DNA of 5,063 nt from an uncultured bacterium (GTDB lineage: Bacteria > Bacillota_A > Clostridia > Oscillospirales > Oscillospiraceae), in contig CAMEHJ010000109.1 in the NCBI GenBank assembly GCA_945917385.1, positions 1-5,063 on the forward strand, given 5' to 3'. Positions 1-5,063 of the stretch are shown piece after piece. Within the stretch, counting starts at the first letter, position 1; every line of letters begins with the position of its first letter. The position numbers and the translations under genes were made by a program. Under the pieces are notes generated by a model. The model was not told where the DNA came from. It made no database searches and was given only the letters and a program-made list of their open reading frames with translations.

Positions 1-37
1 TCAGAGCATCAAGCAAAGCTTGTAAAAATTGCTCAAG

Positions 38-44
38 AAAGGAG
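38..44 (+). promoter_or_regulatory. Ribosome binding site that fixes the start of the small membrane-protein gene
   Basis: AAAGGAG at 38-44 sits 8 nt before the ATG at 53. The reading frame stays open upstream to a TTG at 29, but that codon lies before the Shine-Dalgarno site and has no such site of its own, so 53 is the better start. No convincing promoter is visible in the 37 bases before it, so this gene may be transcribed from outside the window. Confidence 0.75.
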
Positions 45-52
45 TCCTCAGA

Positions 53-331
53 ATGTACAGTTTCAACATGAATTCCAACTGCACTGCATCTTCTTCCGTT
101 CGCTGTGAAGAGGCTTGCTTCGCATGCGCTCAGGGCTCCGTCGTTTTCTCTGCTATTTTAACGGGCATCAGTGTTCTGATGTCCGTTTTTGCTATTATAG
201 GCATTCTGAATATTGAGCGAATCGGTCTGGCGCTGTTCGGGCTTATTTCGCTTATTATTCTTGCGCTTGCCCTTTGCCTTATTACCGCAAAACCAAACAC
301 GCCCCATGGTATGAAGCTCATGCTTTCGTAA
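53..331 (+). CDS. Small two-helix membrane protein with an N-terminal cysteine cluster, function unknown
   Basis: I do not recognise this 92-aa protein. It has a short polar N-terminus with cysteines at residues 10, 18, 22 and 25; the last three form a C-x3-C-x2-C pattern in RCEEACFACAQG. Two hydrophobic segments follow (about 29-53 and 56-79), separated only by a short N-I-E-R turn, and then a basic/polar tail. It is therefore probably a small integral membrane hairpin. There is no lipobox or obvious cleavable signal. The cysteines could bind metal or form disulfides, but that is inference. The start is set by AAAGGAG at 38-44; a second in-frame ATG at 68 has no good Shine-Dalgarno. By hand count GC is about 46% over 61-300, clearly lower than in livJ. 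A terminator follows 22 bp after the stop, so this gene is probably a separate unit from the transporter operon. It is likely real because of the good ribosome site and coherent protein features. Confidence 0.7.
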   Translation: MYSFNMNSNCTASSSVRCEEACFACAQGSVVFSAILTGISVLMSVFAIIGILNIERIGLALFGLISLIILALALCLITAKPNTPHGMKLMLS

Positions 332-352
332 TCACTCAATGATTATACAAAG

Positions 353-382
353 CGGCTTCGCCTACGGGCGGAGCCGTTTTTT
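353..382 (+). terminator. Intrinsic terminator with UACG tetraloop after the small membrane-protein gene
   Basis: The arms CGGCTTCGCC (353-362) and GGCGGAGCCG (367-376) pair over 10 bp with one G-U wobble. They close on a TACG loop, which with its C-G closing pair matches the very stable UNCG class. Six Ts follow at 377-382. Flanking TATACAAA (344-351) and TTTGTATA (380-387) can extend the pairing. This is a textbook rho-independent terminator for the + strand and insulates the transporter operon from the upstream gene. The opposite strand has only a short T-run, so bidirectional activity is less certain. Confidence 0.93.
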
Positions 383-487
383 GTATATATTGCCCTGCAT
401 CACCTTCGGCCGGGGCTGACGTAGGACAGACAAAAACGCAAAAAAGAAAAAGATGAAAACCACCAAGAAAAACTAAGGAGCAAAACA
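383..487 (+). promoter_or_regulatory. A-rich leader and ribosome binding site of livJ
   Basis: This stretch lies between the terminator and livJ and should contain the operon's transcription start. I find no convincing -35/-10 pair. From about 431 it is strongly A-rich, typical of an unstructured, well-translated leader. The ribosome site AAGGAG at 475-480 stands 7 nt before the livJ ATG. A seven-codon mini-ORF (453-476, MKTTKKN) ends in a TAA that overlaps this Shine-Dalgarno. It has no ribosome site of its own and no Leu/Ile/Val codons, so it is not a classical attenuation leader peptide. No riboswitch or T-box pattern is apparent. Confidence 0.5.
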
Positions 488-1693
488 ATGAAGAAAGTAT
501 TCGCTATGGTTCTCGCCGTCGCAATGATGGCGTGTATGTTCGCAGGCTGCGGCTCCTCCGCACCCGCTTCCACCGCTGCCCCCGCGGCATCCGCCGCCCC
601 CGCATCCGAAGCCACCGCAGCATCCTCCGCCCCCGTCAAGGTCGGCGGCATCGGCCCCGTAACCGGCCCCGCCGCTATCTACGGCAAGGCTGTTGAGACC
701 GCAATGAAGATCGCCGTTGAAGAAGTCAACGCGCTCGGCGGCGTTCAGTTCGAGCTGAACTTCCAGGATGACGCACACGATGCAGAGACCTCCGTCAACG
801 CATACGGCAACCTGATGGACTGGGGTATGCAGGTTCTGGTCGGCACCGTTACCTCCACTCCCTGCGCCGCTGTCGCCGCTGAGGCCGCCGCGGACCGCGT
901 GTTCGTCCTGACTCCCTCCGCTTCCTCCCCCTCCGTCACCGAGGGCAGAGACAACGTCTTCCAGATGTGCTTCAGCGACCCCAACCAGGGCTCCGCTTCC
1001 GCAACCTACATTGCCAACAATAACATGAGCGAAGCCATCGCCGTCATCTACAATAACGGCGACGCATACTCCACCGGCATCTACGAGAAGTTCATGGCCG
1101 AGGCCGAGGACAAGGGCCTGAATGTTGTCTACACCGGCACCTTTACCGATGACTCCGCAACCGACTTCTCCGCACAGCTCACCGCAGCCAAGGACGCAGG
1201 CGCTGATATGCTGTTCCTGCCCATGTACTACACCCCGATCTCCGTTATCATGAACCAGTGCGCGGCAATGAACTGGGACGTCAAATACTTCGGTGTTGAC
1301 GGCATGGACGGTCTGCTCTCTCTCGAAGGCTTCAACACCGAGCTTGCCGAGGGCGCATACCTGCTGACTCCCTTCTCCGCAGACGCGACCGACGAGAAGA
1401 CCCAGAGCTTCGTTGCAAAGTACCAGGCTGCCTGCGGCGACGTTCCCAACCAGTTCGCAGCCGACGCTTACGACTGCATCTGGGCAGTATATGAAGTCTG
1501 CACCGCAAACGGCGTCACCGGCGACATGAGCGCAGAGGAGATCTGCGATGTCCTCGTCGAGGGCTTCACCAACGGCTACACCTACAGCGGCCTGACCGGC
1601 TCCGACATGACCTGGAACGCAAACGGCGAGGTCACCAAGGCACCCAAGGCTGTCGTTATCAAGGACGGCGCATACGCACTCGACCAGCAGTAA
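488..1693 (+). CDS. livJ: Branched-chain amino acid ABC transporter substrate-binding lipoprotein LivJ
   Basis: The 401-aa extracytoplasmic binding protein of a HAAT-family importer captures amino acids, likely Leu/Ile/Val, and hands them to LivH/LivM. The N-terminus is a lipoprotein signal (MKKVF, hydrophobic core, lipobox F18-A19-G20-C21), so mature LivJ should be tethered by lipid at Cys21. Residues 22-50 are an Ala/Ser/Pro-rich linker. The type I periplasmic-binding fold starts at VKVGGIGPVTG (50-60). GTVTSTPCAAVA (119-130) and TPSASSPSVTEG (142-153) occupy the positions of the ligand-binding loops seen in LivJ-like proteins, and FGVDGMDG (268-275) lies in the second lobe. Length is normal for a lipoprotein version of the family. 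The start is supported by AAGGAG 7 nt upstream. I noticed no ATA isoleucine codons and a strong preference for NNC codons, unlike livH, which suggests high expression. Ligand identity cannot be read from sequence: related binding proteins take urea, amides or aromatic compounds, so substrate is less sure than family. Confidence 0.93.
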   Translation: MKKVFAMVLAVAMMACMFAGCGSSAPASTAAPAASAAPASEATAASSAPVKVGGIGPVTGPAAIYGKAVETAMKIAVEEVNALGGVQFELNFQDDAHDAETSVNAYGNLMDWGMQVLVGTVTSTPCAAVAAEAAADRVFVLTPSASSPSVTEGRDNVFQMCFSDPNQGSASATYIANNNMSEAIAVIYNNGDAYSTGIYEKFMAEAEDKGLNVVYTGTFTDDSATDFSAQLTAAKDAGADMLFLPMYYTPISVIMNQCAAMNWDVKYFGVDGMDGLLSLEGFNTELAEGAYLLTPFSADATDEKTQSFVAKYQAACGDVPNQFAADAYDCIWAVYEVCTANGVTGDMSAEEICDVLVEGFTNGYTYSGLTGSDMTWNANGEVTKAPKAVVIKDGAYALDQQ

Positions 1694-1710
1694 TCCATTA
1701 AGCAAATCAC

Positions 1711-1742
1711 GGAGCATGGGGGAGATTTTGATGCTCCCCCAT
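1711..1742 (+). other. GC-rich hairpin at the 3' end of livJ mRNA
   Basis: ATGGGGGAG (1716-1724) and CTCCCCCAT (1734-1742) form a perfect 9-bp stem with a 9-nt loop, 22 bases after the livJ stop codon. No U-tract follows, so it is not a standard intrinsic terminator. An alternative 7-bp stem, GGAGCAT (1711-1717) with ATGCTCC (1731-1737), uses some of the same bases and excludes the first. The likely role, by analogy with hairpins behind binding-protein genes in other ABC operons such as malE-malF, is to block 3' exonucleases and stabilise the livJ message. That role is inferred. Confidence 0.7.
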
Positions 1743-1749
1743 ACTCTGA

Positions 1750-1802
1750 GATAAGCGTTGATTAAATCGCCGCATACAGTGGCGATTTAATCAACGTTTA
1801 TC
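1750..1802 (+). repeat. Long near-perfect inverted repeat (22-24 bp stem) between livJ and livH
   Basis: The arms 1750-1771 and 1781-1802 are reverse complements over 22 bp with a single G-U wobble (G1755 with T1797). Two further pairs (1772-1780 G-U, 1773-1779 C-G) can close the loop to five bases, ATACA. The stem is A/T-rich in the middle and capped by CGCC/GGCG. No T-run follows, so it is not a normal terminator. As RNA it would give about two helical turns of duplex, a plausible RNase III substrate that could separate livJ from livHMGF. As DNA it could be a dispersed palindromic element. The structure is certain; the function is inferred. Confidence 0.85.
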
Positions 1803-1815
1803 CTGCGCATTATAT

Positions 1816-1831
1816 AAGGAGGGTAACTCCC
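1816..1831 (+). promoter_or_regulatory. livH ribosome binding site with a small overlapping hairpin
   Basis: AAGGAGGG at 1816-1823 is a near-ideal Shine-Dalgarno, 8 nt before the livH ATG at 1832. GGAG (1818-1821) can pair with CTCC (1827-1830) around a five-base GGTAA loop, which would partly hide the site. The stem is only 4 bp, so it is weak alone, but it lies 13 nt after the long hairpin that ends at 1802. Confidence 0.7.
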
Positions 1832-2713
1832 ATGACTTTTTTGACATATCTGATAAACGGAATAAGCCTTGGCAGTGTGTACGCGATAATCGCGCTCGGC
1901 TACACCATGGTCTACGGCATCGCGAAAATGCTGAACTTTGCCCACGGCGACGTTATCATGGTAGGCGGCTATATATCCTATTTCGCGGCGAACTCCTTCG
2001 GCCTGCCGCCGATAGTTTCGGTGCTTGCGGCAAGCTTAGTCTGCACCTGCCTCGGTATCGTCATAGAGAGACTTGCGTATAAGCCGCTTAGAAGCTCCGC
2101 GTCTCTTGCGGTGCTTATCACCGCGATCGGCGTGAGCTATTTTCTCCAGAACGGCGCAATGCTTGTCTGGTCGTCCAATCCGAGAGTGTATGCGTCGCTC
2201 GTCGGCTTCAAGGGCTTCAGTATGTTCGGCGGCCGGCTGAACGTCTCCGGCGAAGCGGTGGTCACGGTGCTCGCGTGCATTGTTATCATGGCGGGGCTTA
2301 CCTACCTCACACAGAAAACCAAGCTCGGCAAGGCCATGCGCGCCTGCAGCGAGGACAAGGCCGCAGCACAGCTCATGGGAATAAACGTTGACTCCACCAT
2401 CTCAGCGACCTTTGCCATCGGCTCCGCTCTCGCGGCGGTCGCGGGCGTCCTGCTCTGCTCCTCCTACTCCACGCTCATGCCCACCACCGGCTCCATGCCC
2501 GGCATCAAGGCCTTCACCGCGGCGGTGTTCGGCGGCATCGGCTCCATCCCCGGCGCGTTCCTCGGCGGACTGCTGCTCGGCATAATCGAGAAGTTCGCGC
2601 AGGCTTACATCTCCACCCAGCTCTCCGACGCTATCGTGTTCGCGGTGCTGATCATCGTTCTGCTTGTAAAGCCGTCCGGTCTGCTCGGTACGGCGGAGCG
2701 CGAGAAGGTATGA
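1832..2713 (+). CDS. livH: Branched-chain amino acid ABC transporter permease LivH
   Basis: This 293-aa polytopic membrane protein is one of the two channel-forming permeases of the LIV-I-type importer and pairs with LivM. Family hallmarks are LGYTMVYGIAKMLNFAHGD (22-40), a cytoplasmic coupling segment GKAMRACSEDKAAAQLMGI (166-184) in the place of the EAA loop that contacts the ATPases, and AVFGGIGSIPGAFLGGLLLG (231-250). About eight hydrophobic segments are visible, roughly at 5-30, 38-52, 59-78, 91-113, 140-160, 190-212, 225-252 and 264-280. Length fits the usual 290-310 aa. The start at 1832 has AAGGAGGG 8 nt before it and leads directly into the conserved N-terminal helix. It is the first gene after the livJ-livH hairpin region and is followed 9 bp later by livM. 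Unlike livJ it uses ATA codons from the outset, which suggests weaker codon selection and lower expression. Family assignment is firm; substrate is inherited from the operon context. Confidence 0.95.
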   Translation: MTFLTYLINGISLGSVYAIIALGYTMVYGIAKMLNFAHGDVIMVGGYISYFAANSFGLPPIVSVLAASLVCTCLGIVIERLAYKPLRSSASLAVLITAIGVSYFLQNGAMLVWSSNPRVYASLVGFKGFSMFGGRLNVSGEAVVTVLACIVIMAGLTYLTQKTKLGKAMRACSEDKAAAQLMGINVDSTISATFAIGSALAAVAGVLLCSSYSTLMPTTGSMPGIKAFTAAVFGGIGSIPGAFLGGLLLGIIEKFAQAYISTQLSDAIVFAVLIIVLLVKPSGLLGTAEREKV

Positions 2714-2722
2714 GGTGAGAAC

Positions 2723-3796
2723 ATGAAAATGAAGAAATACACCAGACAGTGTCTTATAAACTACGCGCTTGTCATCGCGCTTTTCGTACTGTTTCAGTCC
2801 CTCGTTTCAACGGGCAATCTCAGCCGCGCCATGAGAGGGCAGCTTGTCCCCGTGTGCGTCTACATCACCGCCGCGATCGCGCTGAACGTCGTCGTCGGCT
2901 TCAGCGGCGACCTCAGCCTCGGTCACGCTGGCTTTATGAGCATCGGCGCATTCTCCGGCGTTGTGTTCTGCCAGCTCTTTTCCGGCATCGGAAACGAGAC
3001 GCTGCGGCTCATTGTCAGCATGTTCTGCGGCGGCATCACGGCGGGCATTTTCGGATTTCTCATCGGCATCCCCGTTTTGAGACTTCGCGGCGACTATCTC
3101 GCGATAGTCACGCTCGCGTTCGGAGAGATAATCAAAAACGTCGTCAACTGCATCTATCTCGGCTATGACAGCAAGGGCTGGCACTTCAGCTTCGGACAGT
3201 CGCTTGCTATGGAAGAGGGCGGTGTGAACGTGCTGAGCGGGCCTATGGGCGTTACGGGCAATGAAAAGCTTGCCACCTTCGCCGTCGGCTTTGCGCTGGT
3301 GCTGTTCACGCTGTTCATAGTACAGAACCTCATGGACTCTCGCACCGGCCGCGCGATAACCGCCGTGCGCGACAACCGCATCGCGGCGGAGAGCGTCGGA
3401 CTGTCGGCGGGCAAATTCAAGATGATTGCATTCGTCACCTCCGCATTTCTCACCGGCATGGCGGGCACGCTGTACGTTATGAACTACGCCTCCGTCGCGC
3501 CGAGCAAGTTCAACTTCAACACTTCCATTCTGATGCTCTGCTTTGTCGTCATGGGCGGCATGGGCAATATACGCGGCTCCATCATCGCGGCGATACTGCT
3601 GACGGTTCTGCCCGAAAAGCTCAGGGCGGTGGGCGATTACAGAATGCTTATCTACGCGGTGCTGCTTATCACCGTAATGCTGCTCACGCAGTCGCAGAAG
3701 GGCAGAGAGCTTATAGCAAAGTTTATGGCGCCGGTCAGAAAGCTCTTCCCGGCGAGGGCGAATAAAACGCTGAAGGAGGACACCGGCAATGACTGA
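2723..3796 (+). CDS. livM: Branched-chain amino acid ABC transporter permease LivM
   Basis: The second permease of the transporter has 357 aa and forms the translocation pore with LivH. Diagnostic motifs are GFSGDLSLGHAGFMSIGAF (59-77), LRLRGDYLAIVTLAFGEIIK (119-138), the coupling segment GRAITAVRDNRIAAESVGL (209-227), and GGMGNIRGSIIAAILL (278-293). Membrane segments lie roughly at 12-30, 41-60, 93-117, 124-142, 183-204, 235-256, 267-297 and 308-323, with a hydrophilic loop at about 147-183 and a basic tail from about 324. Length is within the usual range for Gram-positive LivM. The ribosome site GAGGTGA (2712-2718) overlaps the livH stop codon and lies 4 nt before ATG 2723 and 10 nt before an in-frame ATG at 2729, so the true start could be two codons later (MKK). 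The 3' end overlaps livG by 8 bp, implying translational coupling. Confidence 0.95.
   Translation: MKMKKYTRQCLINYALVIALFVLFQSLVSTGNLSRAMRGQLVPVCVYITAAIALNVVVGFSGDLSLGHAGFMSIGAFSGVVFCQLFSGIGNETLRLIVSMFCGGITAGIFGFLIGIPVLRLRGDYLAIVTLAFGEIIKNVVNCIYLGYDSKGWHFSFGQSLAMEEGGVNVLSGPMGVTGNEKLATFAVGFALVLFTLFIVQNLMDSRTGRAITAVRDNRIAAESVGLSAGKFKMIAFVTSAFLTGMAGTLYVMNYASVAPSKFNFNTSILMLCFVVMGGMGNIRGSIIAAILLTVLPEKLRAVGDYRMLIYAVLLITVMLLTQSQKGRELIAKFMAPVRKLFPARANKTLKEDTGND
3773..3780 (+). promoter_or_regulatory. livG ribosome binding site inside the livM 3' end
   Basis: AAGGAGGA lies within the last codons of livM, 8 nt before the ATG at 3789. It decides the livG start in favour of 3789 over the in-frame ATG at 3831, which has no Shine-Dalgarno. 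LivG therefore carries a short N-terminal extension and overlaps livM by the 8 bases ATGACTGA. Confidence 0.85.
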
Positions 3797-4619
3797 TCTC
3801 ATCAGAGTCGTTAATGACAACGCGCTGCTCATGGAGCGCGACCTCGACAAGAGCCCGGTGCTTGAAACGCGCCACCTCGGTATTCAGTTCGGCGGGCTCA
3901 AGGCCGTGGAGGATGTGAACCTCACCATCGGGCGCTGCGAGATTTCCGGGCTTATCGGCCCGAACGGCGCGGGCAAGACCACGCTCTTTAATCTTCTGAC
4001 CAAGGTTTACCAGCCGACCACCGGCACCATCCTGCTCAACCAGAAGGATATCAACACTTACTCTACCATTCAGGCAAACCACGCCGGCATTGCGCGCACC
4101 TTCCAGAATATCCGCCTTTTCAACGGCATGAGCGTGCTTGATAACGTCCTTGTCGGGCTTTACAGAGAGCAGTCGTACTCACTTCTGGAGTCTATGCTCC
4201 GCTTGCCATCCTTCGGCCGCTCCGAGAGAATTGCGAGAGATCGCGCGATGGAGCTTCTGAGCATCTTCAACATGGAGAACATGGCAAATGCGCAGGCGGG
4301 CAGCCTGCCCTACGGCGCACAGAGACGGCTTGAGATAGTCCGCGCGCTTGCGACTAACCCCTGCCTGCTTCTGCTTGACGAGCCGGCCGCCGGCATGAAT
4401 CCCTCCGAGACGGCGGAGCTTATGGAGAATATCACAAAGATCCGCGACACCTTCCAGATAGCGATTCTGCTCATCGAGCACGACATGAATCTGGTCATGG
4501 GTATCTGCGAGGGCATTGCGGTTTTGAACTACGGCAAGGTCATTGCCAAGGGCTCGCCTGAGGATATCAAGTCAAATCCCAAGGTCATCGAGGCTTACCT
4601 CGGCAGAAAGGGGGCATAA
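3789..4619 (+). CDS. livG: Branched-chain amino acid ABC transporter ATP-binding protein LivG
   Basis: The 276-aa cytoplasmic ATPase forms a heterodimer with LivF to power LivHM. All nucleotide-binding elements are present: Walker [10 protein letters not shown] (57-65), Q-loop glutamine 106 in TFQNIRLF, signature LPYGAQRR (173-180), Walker B with D-loop [13 protein letters not shown] (193-205), and the switch histidine 231 in LLIEHDM. The Tyr-containing signature (LxYGxQRR) and the [10 protein letters not shown] stretch are typical of LivG rather than LivF. The C-terminus ends in the family-typical [11 protein letters not shown]. The conserved domain begins near residue 24 ([13 protein letters not shown]), so about 20 residues precede it, longer than in E. 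coli LivG. The ribosome site at 3773-3780 supports this long form. The gene overlaps livM by 8 bp and is followed 2 bp later by livF, consistent with tight co-translation and equal subunit ratio. Confidence 0.96.
   Translation: MTDLIRVVNDNALLMERDLDKSPVLETRHLGIQFGGLKAVEDVNLTIGRCEISGLIGPNGAGKTTLFNLLTKVYQPTTGTILLNQKDINTYSTIQANHAGIARTFQNIRLFNGMSVLDNVLVGLYREQSYSLLESMLRLPSFGRSERIARDRAMELLSIFNMENMANAQAGSLPYGAQRRLEIVRALATNPCLLLLDEPAAGMNPSETAELMENITKIRDTFQIAILLIEHDMNLVMGICEGIAVLNYGKVIAKGSPEDIKSNPKVIEAYLGRKGA
4607..4614 (+). promoter_or_regulatory. livF ribosome binding site inside the livG 3' end
   Basis: AAAGGGGG overlaps the last codons of livG and stands 7 nt before the ATG at 4622. It favours 4622 over the in-frame ATG at 4634, whose protein would begin MLKVENL. 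The purine run is G-rich rather than the AAGGAGG used for livH and livG, so the match to anti-Shine-Dalgarno is somewhat weaker. Confidence 0.6.
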
Positions 4620-4621
4620 GG

Positions 4622-5063
4622 ATGGCGGAACCGATGCTCAAGGTTGAAAACCTGAATGTTTATTACGGCGCTATCCATGCGCTCAAGGGCGTGTCCTTTG
4701 AAGTGAACGAAGGCGAGATAGTCACGCTTATCGGCGCAAACGGCGCGGGCAAGAGCACGACCCTCAACACCGTGTGCGGACTTCTGCGCAGCAAGACCGG
4801 CGACGTGCGCTTCGAGGGCAAAAGCCTTACGCGCCGCGCGCCGCATATGATAGTCTCTGACGGCATTGCCCACTGCCCGGAGGGCAGACACGTTTTTGCG
4901 AAAATGACCGTCGAGGATAACCTCGAAATGGGCGGCTATACAAGGCCGCGCGCGGAGATAGCGGAGTCGATCGCCGCCGTGTATAGGAGCTTTCCCAGAC
5001 TGGAGGAGCGCCGCACCCAGCTCGCCGGCACGCTCTCCCGCGGCGAACAGCAGATGCTCGCGA
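4622..5063 (+). CDS. livF: Branched-chain amino acid ABC transporter ATP-binding protein LivF, 3' end beyond window
   Basis: This is the second ATPase of the importer and partner of LivG. The window holds 147 complete codons of a protein usually about 235 aa; the frame is open at the edge. Visible elements are the N-terminal strand LKVENLNVYYGAIHALKGVS (6-25), Walker A GANGAGKST (38-46), the LivF-type segment PEGRHVF (86-92) where other ABC proteins have the Q-loop, TVEDNLEMGGY (96-106), and the start of the signature region LSRGEQQMLA (138-147). The Walker B, D-loop and switch histidine lie past the edge. The PEGR segment and the EQQMLA ending separate it from LivG. The first glycine of the usual LSGGE signature is Arg140, encoded CGC; a single base change from GGC would explain it. 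It starts 2 bp after the livG stop, so the two ATPase genes are co-translated. Assignment is secure; whether the subunit is fully active is less so. Confidence 0.94.
   Translation, partial: MAEPMLKVENLNVYYGAIHALKGVSFEVNEGEIVTLIGANGAGKSTTLNTVCGLLRSKTGDVRFEGKSLTRRAPHMIVSDGIAHCPEGRHVFAKMTVEDNLEMGGYTRPRAEIAESIAAVYRSFPRLEERRTQLAGTLSRGEQQMLA

Noticed and set aside
1..25. Possible 3' end of an upstream gene (frame ending in TAA at 23-25)
   Set aside because: Only seven codons are visible and all three + frames are open for a short distance from the edge, so no upstream gene end can be supported without more sequence.
353..487. T-box or amino-acid attenuator controlling livJ
   Set aside because: The only terminator lies directly after the upstream gene and is better explained as that gene's end. 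No T-box motif, antiterminator partner or run of Leu/Ile/Val codons was found.
400..651. 83-codon minus-strand frame with a hydrophobic stretch across the livJ leader
   Set aside because: The hydrophobic part (Phe/Ser/Leu) is simply the complement of the A-rich leader and the rest is the complement of the livJ linker. No coherent gene structure is seen.
473..1717. 414-codon open frame on the minus strand covering all of livJ
   Set aside because: It is a codon-bias shadow. The NNC-rich codons of livJ read in reverse as GNN, giving a Val/Ala/Asp/Gly-rich product with no stops. The product has no recognisable domain, while the + strand product is an unmistakable binding protein.
1788..1816. Possible promoter for livH with TATATA at 1811-1816
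   Set aside because: There is no -35 hexamer at a suitable distance, and the candidate -10 touches the livH Shine-Dalgarno, leaving no room for a transcription start before it.
2807..3850. 347-codon open frame on the minus strand over livM
   Set aside because: The product is Arg/His/Glu/Ala-rich with no membrane or domain pattern, and lies opposite a clear LivM. It is a shadow of GC-rich coding sequence.
1..5063. CRISPR array, tRNA/rRNA, insertion sequence or defence system
   Set aside because: There are no spaced direct repeats, no transposase or integrase coding signal and no structural RNA pattern. Nearly all sequence is accounted for by one small gene and a standard five-gene transporter operon.

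Overview
The window carries a branched-chain (hydrophobic) amino acid ABC transporter operon of the LIV-I/HAAT family in the canonical order livJ-livH-livM-livG-livF, all on the + strand. Upstream is an unrelated small membrane-protein gene closed off by a strong intrinsic terminator. The right edge cuts livF inside its ABC signature motif. The organism is probably a moderately GC-rich Firmicute of the class Clostridia, perhaps an Oscillospiraceae-like gut anaerobe. This is inferred from the strong AAGGAGG-type Shine-Dalgarno sites, the lipobox-type binding protein with an Ala/Ser/Pro-rich linker, and the NNC-rich codon use of livJ. No marker gene is present to fix the taxonomy.

Layout: 53-331 encodes a 92-aa protein with four N-terminal cysteines and two membrane segments; its function is unknown. 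A terminator with a UACG (UNCG-type) tetraloop lies at 353-382. An A-rich leader at about 383-487 leads into livJ (488-1693), the lipoprotein that captures substrate outside the membrane. The 138-bp livJ-livH gap holds two strong hairpins: a 9-bp GC-rich one and a 22-24-bp near-perfect one. Neither has a U-tract. LivH (1832-2713) and livM (2723-3796) are the two permeases, livG (3789-4619) the first ATPase and livF (4622 to beyond 5063) the second. The genes from livH on are tightly coupled, with gaps of 9 and 2 bp and one 8-bp overlap.

How they work together: lipid-anchored LivJ binds the amino acid and delivers it to the LivH-LivM channel, and the LivG-LivF ATPase pair powers import. The hairpins after livJ, together with codon use in livJ that looks more strongly selected than in livH, suggest that the binding protein is made in excess over the membrane complex through mRNA processing or 3'-end protection. 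The sequence alone does not fix the substrate (Leu/Ile/Val or another HAAT ligand).

I see no undescribed multi-gene system here. The points most worth a second look are the livJ-livH hairpins, an Arg in the LivF signature (LSRGE instead of LSGGE), and the unidentified Cys-containing small membrane protein.
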